Below, one piece after another: positions 1 to 22,117 of a stretch of 64,000 nucleotides of DNA (its first letter is position 1; each line of letters begins with the position of its first letter). Made by a program: the position numbers and the translations under genes. The notes under the pieces are model-generated. The model searched no databases, had not been told where the DNA came from, and worked only from the letters and a program-made list of their open reading frames with translations. Source of the stretch: Apostichopus japonicus (lineage: Eukaryota > Echinodermata > Holothuroidea > Aspidochirotida > Stichopodidae); NCBI RefSeq assembly GCF_037975245.1, contig NC_092577.1:573001-637000 (forward strand), given 5' to 3'.

Positions 1-569
1 AAATATATTTCAATGTTTAAATTCAATTGACTTTAACTTTATTTCAATTGTATTTCAATCAATCAATCATATCAATCTAACATCACAAAGAGATCAGATT
101 AAACTTAAATGTGAGAATATCAAGGTTGACAGAAAGCAATATAAAATATGTATAAATTCACAAGGAATAGAACAGAGGACAGATCATTGATTGAGCGGAC
201 TACTGAGAAAGTTTAAAAAGAAAACTTGTGGAATAGAAGTCCCAGTTGAGCAAAAAATGAATAGTTCCAAAGAAAAGACAAGACAAAGAAAGAACTGATA
301 CTCTAAGAAGACAAATGGGACCCAAATGCCTTTGCCCCTTATCCACCCCACAATGTACTGACAGCCTATCCACCCCACAATGTACTGAGAGCCTATCCAC
401 ACCACCATGTACTGACAGCCTATCCACCCCACAATGTACTGAGAGCCTATCCACCCCACAATGTACTCACAGCCTATCCACCCCGCAATGTACTGGAGCA
501 ACTAGGGATGTGGAATCATTTTGTCTTTCCTACAATAATATCACGTTGTCTGCTACTTTCTCACTTCAG
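1..569 (+). other. MCM3 intron (partial)
   Basis: Sequence upstream of the first visible MCM3 exon; the acceptor AG is at 568-569. It contains a 27-bp tandem repeat at about 339-497. The open frames here on both strands come from that repeat, whose period is a multiple of three, and are not coding. Confidence 0.8.
339..497. repeat. 27-bp tandem repeat in MCM3 intron
   Basis: About six copies of a unit with core tatccaccccacaatgtact and exact 27-bp spacing (starts near 341, 368, 395 and on). Nine-codon periodicity creates spurious ORFs on both strands. Confidence 0.9.
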
Positions 570-9654
<9,085 letters not shown>

Positions 9655-10780
9655 AGTCACTTAATGAACGAAAATTACTCACAGTAACCAGGCTTAAGCT
9701 AGCCTAAGTTAGCCTAAGCTAGAGTTGGTAATTTCAGATGCAAACGTTAGAACTTCTTGAATCATCAGCATCGCCTAAAATGTTGTAAATTTCTATTATT
9801 TTTGAAGTTTACGAAAGTTCCCTGGTTCTGTACTGTCCAAAGTATTCCTGGCTTGGTGATAACTGTTAAATCATGCAACAAAATGCTTTGTGGCAGTAAA
9901 ATGGAGTATGCAACTTACCATGATTTCATTTTCTAGGGTTTGCTGAGGACCTTTCATTAGCTACTGCAGGGGTCATGGTTTAAGTACTAGATGCATTTGT
10001 AGGAATCATGTTCTAAGTTGTGTTAAATGGTTCCAATCCTGCATAATAATGGTATATGTTCACATTTTCTTGGCAGTGCAGAAGTTTCTTTTTCCGTTTT
10101 TTTTGTGCAGTTGTCATATTTTTTGTGAACATCACATATTTTCAGAGTATAGATCAAGTTGTGGAAGGCTAAAGCCTAACCCACCAGTGTTTTCTATTAG
10201 TTGTCAATCAACTTACTAGTCCGTTTCTCTGTCTTTCTGTTTTGTACCTAATGTCACACACCTTTGCCCAAAACAGACAACTGTAAAAGAACATGAGATG
10301 TTAAGAGTGAACCTGCAAGTGAAAATAATGGAGCTAACATTTATATTACTTGTGATAGGTTTATATGAAATATTGTAATCTATGGAATGGGCATAACTTT
10401 GTGTTGGGAAGAAGACCTATGTTGGGCATAGGTTAAGGGAAGGGGCTGGAAAAGGGGGTGGGGACGTAGTGATTGGATTATTGTAATATGTTAATTGAAG
10501 TAGGTTGGGGTGGTATAATTACCCTCATGATACTCAATTTCATGTAGTTGTATAAATATGTAATTTGCCATTCTGCCGGATGTTGTTGCTGGTTGGTTTA
10601 TATGATTTAACATTTTGATATTTGTAAAAGCCAAGAATACTCAATGTCATAAAAGACAAACATAATATCCTGAATGTGTTGGATTATCATTAAATCTTCA
10701 GTATGTAAAAAGTACTTTTCCAAAATACAATTTTCCCTAAGGATATCTTGTAAATAAATAAAGATGGTTTGTATGCAAAT
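9655..10780 (+). other. MCM3: MCM3 3' untranslated region
   Basis: AT-rich sequence after the MCM3 stop with no coding signal. It runs to overlapping AATAAA signals at 10753-10762. Confidence 0.65.
10753..10762 (+). promoter_or_regulatory. Overlapping poly(A) signals, probably of MCM3
   Basis: Two overlapping AATAAA hexamers about 1.1 kb after the MCM3 stop codon. Confidence 0.5.
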
Positions 10781-12030
10781 GTTTTGTGTTCCATTATTTC
10801 TACTACTTGTTCAGTTTGTTCATTTTTTTTTCAAAGAAGATACCAAAGAAGAAGCTGGGATTTATTTCAAGAATTTCGAACATTCCTGCTTCCTTCTTCC
10901 GTCACCTAGGGTTACCATATTTTATCTGAAGAAAAGAACAACTTGACGTGGCCTGTGCAATTGGGTATGGGTCTATTTCGAGCCCCCCCCCCACCCTCTC
11001 GTCCGCCGCCCTTCGTCGACTCTGGTGAAAATATAGTCATGAACTAAACATAATTCATCGGGAATGTGTGAGACGCTACCTGTTTATCTAGTAGGCATGA
11101 GGGCGAATTCAAAGAGCCTGGCACAAGAATGCAACATATTATTTTCGTTTTGTGCCTACAAACCAAACTTAGGATGCTATTGCACCGTAGGCGGGGGGGG
11201 GGGACCACCAACAGAGGGGTGGCCTCTCTCCTTTGAGAAATTGTGGCAAACTGGAGGATGCTAAGATGCAAATGGTGCTATATTCTGCAACTTTAAACAA
11301 TGTTGAATAAATTTCGAATATAGATTATTACCCACATACATGTTATGTACTTTACACAATATTTTCTGTATGCCAAGGGAACCCCCCTCCCTTGATATAT
11401 TCTGGGGAGGGTAAACCCCAAAGAAAAGTGTATATGGCTGTGCCCCTGCTGGTTGTGGGGGGTCAGAGGATCTTAATCTGGTCCAGAGATGAAGGATAAT
11501 CCACCAATGATAGCGAATGTCAAATGCAATGATAAACCTCTGACAGAAATGGAAATATTACATTTGATAAGGAATAAAATATCGAAAGGTTATAGATATT
11601 GTGTATTGTCCATCTGGTATGTTGATATCACAAGTAAATCCTACATACAATGAACTGAAAACTATTCCTATTTCATGTTTCTGTTTGTTTTTCTTTCTTC
11701 CTATTCTTTGTTGGTGTAGGTATGTCGGCGTAGTTTAGTTTCGTTGGTAGTTTGTTCCGGTTCAAAGAACAGGCGATCGTAGAACACAAGTAATTAGCTC
11801 CATTTTCAACTTTCGCAAGGATTCCACGCCTTCCAAAGAACAGAAAGGTTGATAGCTAATTCGAAACAGATGGAGTATAGGTCAGTAGGTCAAATAAATC
11901 GATATATTCAATTAATCAAACAAAGAATTAAAATATGAAACAGTGAATAGACCATCAAATCTTCCATTTTTCAAAACCTTTTTTTTTTAGTTAGATAATT
12001 TAACCACTTTGGATCTTATTTCTATCACGC
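10781..12030. other. Convergent intergenic region
   Basis: Separates the 3' ends of MCM3 and the first sulfotransferase gene. It holds poly-C and poly-G runs (about 10983 and 11190) and no supported gene. The 3'UTR of the minus-strand gene must end here, but I see no clear poly(A) signal. Confidence 0.6.
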
Positions 12031-14755
12031 CTAGCAACCAGTTCCAGATAATATTTCTTTCTTTAATTTATGGAATCTCTGTTTAACGTATTGATAAAAC
12101 TCTATATCGTGACGTAAGCGTTTCTTCATGGTTTCCTGGTGTTCTGGTGAGGGTTCTATTTTGAATGGCGTGTGTAGGATATGTCGCAGCTCATCTGATG
12201 GATAAAATAAGAGACAAAACAAGTTAGTTACCAGGGAAACGAAAAATGGAAGAATATCAGTGTAGGGTCCATTATGCTGGAAAAGCGGATAGAGTCCACA
12301 TGCAACAAGTTGATGCAATTACTTATAACCTTTTAGATAAATAGCCCAAAACCTGTCACTAATATAAAAATCTGATTTGTAATTTGAATGTTGGATTCGA
12401 CTTTAGAAAGGGGTTCTTAAAACAAAATTAATATATTGTATTCCACCTCTTTAGATGCAAGCAAGATATTCGTGCGGGTAAGAAGGTGTTAGCTTAAAGT
12501 TGATTAAGCATTTACCAGTTAACCGAAATAAAAACGTTCGGCCTCTATTCTTGTATGCAACAGTAGACCAGGTAATAGATTTACAACAAATGTTGTACAT
12601 ACTGATTGTTGATGTATTGTGAATGTAACGGGCATTTTCCGTCCACCCCTCCTACCCTCATCCACCTTAACACGGTCGTATGCTTGTGTCTTTATAAACA
12701 AATTGTCTTGAGAATAAACTGTGCAGTTTACTCCTATACACACATATAACAGAAACAGAGATTCACCTTCCAGTTCGAGATATTTTTCAACAGCGCCACG
12801 GAACATAGACGGCATCAGTCGTTCTAAAACCCGAACCCAGTCGGTAAACTCCTCGGTAACACCAATAACTAAGTAATTATCAACATTCTTCTTGGCTTTA
12901 GCAAGAGCGTAGTCTGGATCGTAGCTTTACAGAGAAACAAAATATAAGGGCGTTCAATTATTGCTACCACAACAGAAAAACAAAATGTACGAAAGGAGGC
13001 CATATTAGTTGTCATTAACATGTTAGCAGGGGCGGATACTGGGTAATGGGGCCCTGGGCCAACTCTTCTGATGTGTTTTTGACACTGAAAAGAGCAATAT
13101 TGTGTTCAAAATGGTTCCCATAGTACGCATTCCTTACTTTCTATCTGTTTTGGGTACAGTAATCCCGGATCTACACTTCCAGGAAATCCTGGATCCTCAA
13201 AGGGTTAGCTTCATTTATCACCAGAGTAATACTGCATTTAACTTACTAGAGACAACTGAATCGAAACGAACCTGAATTTAATTATCTGCTACTAGTAAAA
13301 AATGGGCTGATATTATTACAATGGTAGTATTAGTACAGTCTATATGAAAAGCTACGACTTGTTATGGACGGGCATGCACACAGACAACGTTTATACTTAC
13401 TTGCACCTAGGATCGTGGCCACAGAACATCATGATGTTTAGTCTGTAATATTTCCAATTTAAACAATCTGATCGCTCCAAGCGAAGGCAATCATCTAACG
13501 TCTAATAATATGAATAAAAATGGGCGGGAAATAAAAATGGCGGAAAATGCCAGCAGACGATAACATGATATAAAGCTATGAAATTGTGGGATTTTCTCTG
13601 GAGTACATGATATGCTAACTTGCTTCAACTTTGTGATTGTATAATATCATTATAATAGGTGTCCTGTAAACGCGTGTAAGATGGATTTTGATGCCACAGA
13701 AGAGACCCAGGTCATGTGAGATGCATAGGCTAGGTAGAGGCTGAGGTGGGGTCGGGATGCCACAGTGACTGTAACTGACGTTTTTGATCCAAGTTCTTCG
13801 ACTAAAAAATCTTAATTTTTGCAACTCTTAAATAGAGCAACGTTTGGCAAAATAACGATGAAATATTAGAGCATTTCCATTAAGTGACCTTGTGTATTGA
13901 AGTTGTTTTAATGGTTGTTTTAGTTTTTTTAGTGCAGACTAACATCGTCATTCACACGGCACTACCACATAACGTAACCAAACTTTTAATAGTGTTGCAT
14001 AAACGTAACTTCTTGGTGCTCACTGTAAAGAAAACGCATGGAGCGCATAGTTACCTCATTAGGTCTGGCAGCGTCGGGTCCTAACCTGGTGAGTAAACCA
14101 GTCTCATTCATGTCTCCATCCCCGTATCTCATGAAATAATACCAAGACACATATCTGGAGTAGGGCTCCCTCAGTATAGACGCATAAACAGGCGTTACTT
14201 CACTGCGGAGAGAATCAACTGACACTGAACAGACTGGCTGTAGATTAGGCAGCCATTTTGTATGCAGGATATTGCGTGACTGCACCTTGTCATGTGAGTA
14301 TATCAAAAGGTGAACAATTGTAAACACCCTTAAATACTGAGGTAGCTACCACTAGAAATGGTACATGAACGTGGTTGATCAAATAATATTGTGCGCACAC
14401 TCTTTGTACCTAGGTAGCTACCACTGGCAATGGTACATAAACGTGGTTGATCAAATAATATTGTACGCGCACTCTATATACCTATGTAGCTACAACTAGA
14501 AATGGTAAATGAAAGTGGTTGATCAAATATTGTGTGCGCACTCTATATATCTAGGTAACTACAACTAAAAATGGTAAAAGAAAGTGGTTGATCAAATAAT
14601 ATTGTGCACGCACTCTATATATCTATAGGTAGCTACTAGAAATGGTAAATGAACGTGGTTGATCAAATAATATTGTGCGCGCACTCTATATATCTAGGTA
14701 GCTACAACTAGAAATGGTACATGAACGTGGTTGATCAAATAATATTGTGCGCGCA

Positions 14756-14797
<42 letters not shown>

Positions 14798-17700
14798 CTA
14801 GGTAGCTACCACTTAAAATACATATGTAGGTAACTCTAGATATGGTCCATGTCCATGGATGAACAGTATATCGTTAACAAATTTAAAATACTTAAATGGG
14901 GTAACTCTAGATATGGCACCTATCCATATATGAACAGTATATCTTTGAAACACTTAAACTACTTACGTAGGTAACTCTAGATATAGTACAGGTCTATGGA
15001 TGAACAATATATCGTTAACACACTTAAACTACTTACGTAGGTAACTCTAGATATGGTACATGTCCATGGATGAACGTCGGATATTTTAGAGCAACCAGAT
15101 GAGAGATTAAAGTAGCAGTCTAAAATTGAAGATAAAAATGAACGAATAAAGGAGCATAATCGTTTCAATGAAAAATAGGCGACAAGTTATAGTAATGAGA
15201 CGGTGATGTGAAGTAAGGAAATAGTATTACGCTATCATGCTCGGAATATGGCGGAATCCCCGTTTCCATGTCTCATTCAGATGCATATAGCTTCTCTCAA
15301 ATGCCTGTCGTTGCTGTGTTTATTATCTGTTTATCTTAATTGTTTGACGTTTTGTTGTTTCCTTTCGTAACTAGAGACGGATCGATCGTTCTGTTTTATT
15401 TTTTATTTTTAAGATACACTGTTTGCATGAGCCAAACTCATGAGACTCGTACAAAAATTCAAACAGCTGAAAGTATTTATTAAATTAAATCAATGAATAT
15501 CATATACATTGATATTATGCAACTTATACACAAAAATAACTTCTACGTAATGATAACGCTGCGGTATAACATGACATCATGATGATGTATTTATACTATA
15601 CGTGGCTCCATAATTTATTTATTTATTAATTAATACATTAAATAATCTTTCTGACCTTATTTTCCGTGGTTCTGGTTGCATCCAGCATGTATCGTATATA
15701 GTACGGTTCCGGTGTATTGTAGGATGCACTTAATGCCCACATGACAGACACTAAAGTACGACTCCCGCTCTTTGGGACACTATTGAACAGCAAATGTCTC
15801 TAAAGTACGAAGACAAATTATAAAATAATAAATTATATTGTTAAGATTCAGGGGCTGTGGGTGTATAGACCCCTCCCCCCTCCCCTTCAACCTCACACAA
15901 ACTTTGAAAAGCACTTATCAGCCCAACGTTAAATTAAGACCGAACTTAATTTATGGTCAGTTTGATGTGATGACCACGAAGTACTTTGAAGATTATTGCG
16001 CAATAAATATATTCCAAACGAAATAAGAAAAGCTATCAAAATGTATGGAGGTTTGGACTTATTAACAAAAGCTATAAATATTAACTCACGTGAGCAGTGA
16101 CTTGTTTTCCATAAACAGTTGCATTTGAAAAGATTCCTGCATTTTCGATCCCAGGTTTCGAACATACTATGGAAAAACATGTTTCATTAAACAGTATCAT
16201 TGAAACAAAAACTATAAATCTACTCCGATAATGCAAAACTAGATCCTTTCAATGCTTCTCTGCGTATTTTAGTTTAATTAATCTTAATCTACTCCCGACA
16301 ATTGCGACCCTTGTCCACCCCTTAACCAAAGCACAAATCCCTTCCCCGTTGCTTCATCGCCGGGTATTGTATCCCTGCAGTTACACTTGTGGGATAAATA
16401 ATCCTAATGTTATTTGCTAATATAACCATAAACGTGGCTTTGGTTCTGTTAAGAACCTTTAGCGTCTCGGCCTGCTTGGCATAATGCCAAATTGTAATTT
16501 GCATTGGTGTTATACCATAACGCCAACAACCAATGTCTTGCCAAGCTGTAATTTACATAGGTATTATACAATAACGCCAACAAGCAATGTCATGCCAAGC
16601 TGTAATTTACATAGGTATTATACAATAACGCCAACAAGCAATGTCATGCCAAGCTGTAATTTACATAGGTATTATACAATAAGGCCAACAACCAATGTCA
16701 TGCCAAGCTGTAATTTACATATAGGTATTATACAATAAGGCCAACAACCAATGTCATCATTTTGTCACCTTCCACCTCAGCCCGCATCCACATTCCCCTC
16801 AACATTTCTTGTTCTATCGGTTACCGATAAAGGTTCGGAATTGCTCATACTGTTAACATGAGTGCTTCGATGCATGATATGAGAGGACAGTATAGAATGG
16901 TATTAGCATTGGATAATCGTTCCAACTAGATTCTATTAAGGTTTGGCCAGTGATAAAACAATTAACATAACAGAACGTAACATGACATAACAGAGCATAG
17001 CATAACATAACAACATAGCATTGCATAGCAAAGCATAACATAGCATAGCATAGCATAACATAGCATAGCATAACATAGCATAATATAACATAACAAAGCA
17101 TAGCATAACATAACGTAACATGACATAACAGAGCATAACATAGCATAGCATAGCATAACATAACATAACATTACAACATAACATAACATGACATGACATA
17201 ACATAAGACAAAAACTAAATATACGGTACTTACCAGAATGTAAATGTAAATTTTCTCTGAGAATGCTATTTAGGTTGTGGCTGCTTCCACGTCTCACTTG
17301 CAGATAGAGAGGAAATTGCTTGTTGTACAGGAGTAAAACGACTGCCAAGACTAGAGTTGTAATCCATAAGATGGATCGACGGAATAGCCATGAGTTGATT
17401 GATTGATATATGTTCCTTAAAAGAAGACAAAAGAAAGTTAAACCATGACATTTTACGTTTTATATCTGCCGTTATTTTATGATTCTAGTTTCGTAAACTG
17501 ACGGACCGGTGGAAGAACTGATATTTTACTATCAAAATAGTAGCTACATTAAATAAAATTAGTTAGTCAGACCGTCAGTCCGTAGGTGACGAAGAGGCAA
17601 GACTGAAACACTAAAATATTTATTGAGAAAGGACGATAATGAAAAAAGAATTAGCATACCGTACCCCCAGGACGGACATCAGCCAGCTCCTTTAAGCCCC

Positions 17701-18646
17701 CCCCCCCCCAATCCCCCAAAAGACAATAAAGTAAATCACCGAACTGAAGATATTTCGTGAATGATTACATCTTTGATACATAGGATTTTTGAGGTGGGAC
17801 TGATCTGCTATCAAACTATACTGAAAGCCTATCACTAAAATGAAGTACTTAAAACGTAATAGGCTTTCTATAAGTACAACGATGTGTTATAGAACAGTAC
17901 TACAACGTAGCCTATAGTATGTGGATATGTATCGTTGCTTCTATATATATATAAGTACATCGATCTGCTATAGAACATAACTATACCGTAGCCTATAGTG
18001 TGTGGATATGTATCCTTTGCTTCTATAAGTACAACGATCTATTATAGAACAAATTACTACACTGTAGCCTATATTGTGTAGATGTGTATCGTTGCTTCTA
18101 CAAGTACAACGATATGCTATAGAACATTACTATACCGTAGCCTATAGTGTGTGGATATGTATCCTTTACTTCTATAAGTACAACGATCTATTATAGAACA
18201 AATTACTACACTGTAGCCTATATTGTGTAGATATGTATCGTTGCTTCTATAAGTGCAACGATCTGCTATAGAACCTTACTACAACGTAGCCTTTAGTTTA
18301 TGGATATGTATCCTTTGTTTCTATAAGTAAAACGATCTGCTATAGAACATTACTACACCGTAGCCTTTAGTGTGTGGATATCTATCCTTTGTTTCTATAA
18401 TTACAACGATCTGCTATAGAACATTACTACACCATAGCCTATAGTTTGTGAATATGTATCATGTGTGTGTTGTTGGCTTTGTTGCTTCTTTTAGTATTTT
18501 GTTTGATTAACTTACTCCGTGGTTATGTTATATTTAATTGTTTACTTATTTTGACCACATAATCATGGATATACTTTATAAAACAAACCCAAACAAAAGC
18601 AAGTAAAACAAACCAAATCAGAAGGAATATGTAAAACTTACCTCAT
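12031..18646 (-). CDS. Type II membrane 2-O-sulfotransferase, HS2ST/UST-like, copy 1 (9 coding exons, 350 aa)
   Basis: Probable Golgi sulfotransferase transferring sulfate from PAPS to the 2-O position of uronic acid in heparan, dermatan or chondroitin sulfate. Exons in transcript order: 18646-18642, 17415-17234, 16166-16090, 15799-15656, 15304-15231, 14202-14055, 13501-13401, 12924-12767, 12194-12031. They sum to 1053 bp, exactly 351 codons. Seen: a short basic N-terminus, then a signal anchor (about residues 17-32, ILWITTLVLAVVLLL); an N-glycosylation sequon (NAT) in the stem; the 5'-phosphosulfate loop VPKSGSRT (about 96-103); the 3'-phosphate motif LREPYSRYVS (about 171-180); CGHDPRC (about 237-243); VIGVTEEF; and a C-terminal EFYQYVKQRFHKLKK. 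Order and C-terminus fit UST/HS2ST. Oddities: the loop Cys is Ser, and the HGH motif seen in copy 2 is replaced by RHIP. The 15304-15231 exon is the least certain, set by phase and weak similarity. Confidence 0.9.
14330..14795. repeat. About 72-bp tandem repeat plus (CT)n/(TA)n in sulfotransferase copy 1 intron
   Basis: About six copies containing ggtagctaccactagaaatg and gtggttgatcaaataatatt, ending in a ctctctc and tatata run at about 14755-14795. Confidence 0.88.
14796..15075. repeat. About 70-bp tandem repeat next to the previous array
   Basis: Four imperfect copies with gtaactctagatatggtac and tccatggatgaac. It is distinct from the preceding 72-bp family but shares the 'ggtarctc tagawatggt' flavour, so the two may be related. 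Confidence 0.8.
16484..16755. repeat. 54-bp tandem repeat in sulfotransferase copy 1 intron
   Basis: About five copies of a 54-bp unit containing atgccaagctgtaatttaca. The 18-codon period makes a spurious plus-strand ORF. Confidence 0.9.
16965..17210. repeat. Pentanucleotide microsatellite (AACAT/AGCAT)n
   Basis: About 245 bp of interspersed cataa and catag units, ending about 25 bp from the splice donor of the signal-anchor exon (17234). Long ORFs on the minus strand rich in M-L-C-Y are artefacts of this repeat. Confidence 0.92.
17840..18465. repeat. About 72-bp tandem repeat in intron 1 of sulfotransferase copy 1
   Basis: Eight or so imperfect copies with tacaacgatctgctatagaa, cgtagcctatagtgtgtgg and tatgtatcctttgcttct. 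Some units are shortened. Confidence 0.88.
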
Positions 18647-19227
18647 GACTCTCTGATGTGTAGAATAACGTAAACTTGGCAATACACCGACATAATTATA
18701 ATGCATTCAGCAAGATTGTCCACGCTATAGCACTGTGTATATAGGCTACTTGTCTACTTGTAGATAAACGTGTCTATAAGGACATTACGCTTTCCTTAAT
18801 ACAGTAGGTCTCGCTTAGAATAAATGCATCACATATACAAAATATTTGATATTTTGTTCCTTTCAGTTGTACGGTTCGCTTGTTCTTAACGCTTATGTTA
18901 GATAGCCAACTATAATAGGAATATTACCTTGGGTATAACTTACAATAGTCTAAACGGTGGTGAAAGTTTATTCATGCGCGTCAAAGCGAGACCTTGTTAT
19001 TACTATCGGTGATAATAATTGATTCTGCGATGCGAAAGAAATGAATAAAAACTGAGAACTCTACCAAATATGGCATGTCTGTGTGTATACACGCAGATAT
19101 ACCATGTAGCCACAAGTCGGGTACAACGGAAATTACTACGCATGCGCAAGAATTATAGAATTTTGACTATCGCGGTTAACACATGTGAGGTCGTGGGTGA
19201 TGTGACAATCATTCTGTCTCAATGTTT

Positions 19228-19712
19228 CCAATATCATTACCTTTGAATCAAAGACTATACATATAGGAACTCAATATCATTACCTTTGAATCAAAGACTA
19301 TACATATAGGAACTCAATATCATTACCTTTGAATCAAAGACTATACATATAGGAACTCAATATCATTACCTTTGAATCAAAGACTATACATATAGGAACT
19401 CAATATCATTACCTTTGAATCAAAGACTATACATACAGTTACTCTATATCATTACCTTTGAATCAAAGACTATACATATATGAACTCAATATCATTACCT
19501 TTGAATCAAAGACTATACATATAGGAACTCAATATCATTACCTTTGAATCAAAGACTATACATATAGGAACTCAATATCATTACCTTTGAATCAAAGACT
19601 ATACATATAGGAACTCAATATCATTACCTTTGAATCAAAGACTATACATATAGGAACTCAATATCATTACCTTTGATCAAAGACTATACGTATAGGAATA
19701 CAATATCATTAC
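19228..19712. repeat. 43-bp tandem repeat upstream of sulfotransferase copy 1
   Basis: About eleven near-identical copies, core atatcattacctttgaatc and aaagactatacatatagg, exactly 43 bp apart (19230, 19273, 19316 and on), about 0.6 kb upstream of the copy 1 start codon. Confidence 0.93.
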
Positions 19713-20589
19713 CTGTTCACCTCAAGCTATAGTTAAATGCGTGAATCAAAGAATATGTATTTAGGAGTCCAACCTGTTGGAATTGGAACGCAGTTAACCT
19801 GATCAGGCTAACGCACGACAACTGCCGTGTTAACGTAACCATCTCAAGTGACGCGGACTTTCCGTAAATCAACCGGAAATGGGCCTAAAACATTACGTAT
19901 GCACGTAAATGTTTACAAAAGCTCATTGATTTCTTTAAACTTACCGAAATTAAGAGCAAATCATGGAATTTGATACGGGAAAAAAAATCGAAAATAAGGA
20001 TTTAAAACAATTCTCACATTTCTTTGTAAAAAAAACAATGCACTTCCTCGACATTTTGTATGACATAGTTATAAATAGGTTAATTACGTACGTATTCTGA
20101 ATCAGCTGACGGATGCTAGATCAACCATGTGATCTCATTCTACGTTCCGAGACTGACACCGCACCGGTGAAATACTGAAATTATTCAGTAATACTTTACT
20201 GATATGGAACTTCTACTTCTTGGGCGGTTTGGTGTAACGTTGAAATAACACAGAGTAAATGACCTAAGGCCATTAAACTACAATATATAGGATCATTGGT
20301 TCATATCATTGAGGATAATATATACTGAGTGTTAAGGTTAGTACTGTATAATAACGAGGCTTTGGATAATATATATATATATATGGATCAGGATCTCATA
20401 ATAATATATTGAGGCTAACACGGAACTCAGTTTTAGAATTAGTATTAGGTTAACATAAATATGAGGCTATAGCATAGAACCTAAGGCTCAATGGACTTAA
20501 AATTAGCCTCCAATAAAACTGATCTTAAAATATTCCCACTTTCTTGACTTTATATATGCAACAGTGTCTTTTACGCTCTTCAAACCTGG

Positions 20590-20860
20590 TATGGATTATT
20601 GATCGGTAACCAATGACCCAGTTATCAGAAGAAAACATATCCGTGAAGCGTGTATTTGTATTTGTAGGTAGAGAGGACTATCAGAAATGTGCCCTATTAT
20701 ACTTTATACGTAACATCACTGATCGGTAACTAAGGACTAGGATGATAACATAACCTTCGGATACAACTTCAAATCACTGACCGGTAACTAGGGACTACCA
20801 GGGATCATTCCTCCCGATCCTTATGACGCACGCCACTGATCGGTAACTATAGAACACCTC
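20590..20860. repeat. Irregular repeat containing ctgatcggtaact
   Basis: Four copies of (c)tgaycggtaact near 20597, 20720, 20778 and 20837, in otherwise diverged sequence. Probably a decayed tandem array. Confidence 0.5.
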
Positions 20861-22089
20861 GTGACAAACGCAGACAACACAAGTACTCGTTTCTGGTGAT
20901 AGATTTGTTTCATTATTTATTGCAACAACATTATTAAATCATTTTTCTTTCCGAGGAAGAAATTCGTGTGTACACGACTGCTATACAAACAATGCCACAT
21001 CTGAATTCAATAAACAAAACTTAATATGCATTAATTAAACGAGAACCAAGATGGTTGTGTCTTTTGTCATTATACACGTATATACATTACACTGTATCAC
21101 CCTGGTGGCCATTACCACCATCTTTGTCATTATACTCGCAGATTCTAGAATTTTATATTCTTGGGGTCTTCACTTTACATCTCAGATGTAACCTGAAAAA
21201 GCTGCAAAAGTTTCTACTCCATCACAAATAAAAAAGTAAATAAATTCAGTAACAAATTGAAAGTGTAATAGTAAACGAAACAACAAGAAGAAAGGAACCC
21301 GCAACTTTGACGTGTCCGATAGGACACCAGTAAAAAGGAAAGTAAATAATATTTGAAAGTGAAAACTAAATCTCAGTTAAACTTCAGCTCTCCGATAAAA
21401 AACTTTAAAAGTACGTTTTGGTGGCAGTTGGTGCCAGCAGTCACAATTCTAGTTATACAATATATTTATTATATACGGTACTATATAGTAAGATACCAAC
21501 CAACATTACCAATATTCTCAATGCAGTAATTTAAATATTGTGTATATGATATTTGATCTAAGCTATACCTTGCATAAAATAACATCTCTCCCTCATCCAA
21601 AGTAGCATTTTCAAGAACGTAATTATGATGTCATCAATTCCTGGTTATCCCGGGCTTCGACACCATCTACAACTTCAACAACGCTGACGTCAAAGTTATA
21701 GTTCTAGACCTCCGCCAACACCTGGATCTGGTCAGCATCTGAACAACGTTAATTCTGTTGAAATAATCCCAATGCTATGGTACGGACACGAGGATGCTAC
21801 TGTTGTTGTTGAGTCGATTTACGTTGGTCAGCATAAAGCTAAATAGATACTTGTGTATGACGCACTGTGTTCAAATGACTAGTCCCTCTACAAAATATTA
21901 GAATACATGGACTATTAACTTCAAAGAGTTCGTTGCTGGTTAAGTTGATGATCACATGAATCGTTAAAGGGATACAACTTGCTCCAAAACGTCAAACGTT
22001 CTGATGCAGTACCTTGTTTATGATGTCTAATATCATTGTTTCTGTCTGACAAAATAATATTTCTGAAAAATACAGAATATTTTTGTCAA

Positions 22090-22095
22090 TTTATT
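22090..22095 (-). promoter_or_regulatory. Possible poly(A) signal of sulfotransferase copy 2
   Basis: AATAAA on the minus strand about 23 nt after the TAA stop of copy 2. Such a short 3'UTR is unusual, so a more distal signal may be used. Confidence 0.35.
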
Positions 22096-22117
22096 GAAGA
22101 TTCATTAGTTGTAATCT

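Larger units (their letters stand above)
18647..22117. other. Intergenic region between the two sulfotransferase genes
   Basis: Contains the 5'UTR and promoter of copy 1 (unresolved), a 43-bp tandem array at 19228-19710, four scattered copies of a ctgatcggtaact motif at 20590-20860, and AT-rich sequence. I found no exon here. Confidence 0.6.

Noticed and set aside
16853-17348. Minus-strand ORFs rich in MLCYAMLCY
   Set aside because: Translation of the pentanucleotide repeat. Only the stretch 17234-17415 is a real exon, in the frame set by splicing.
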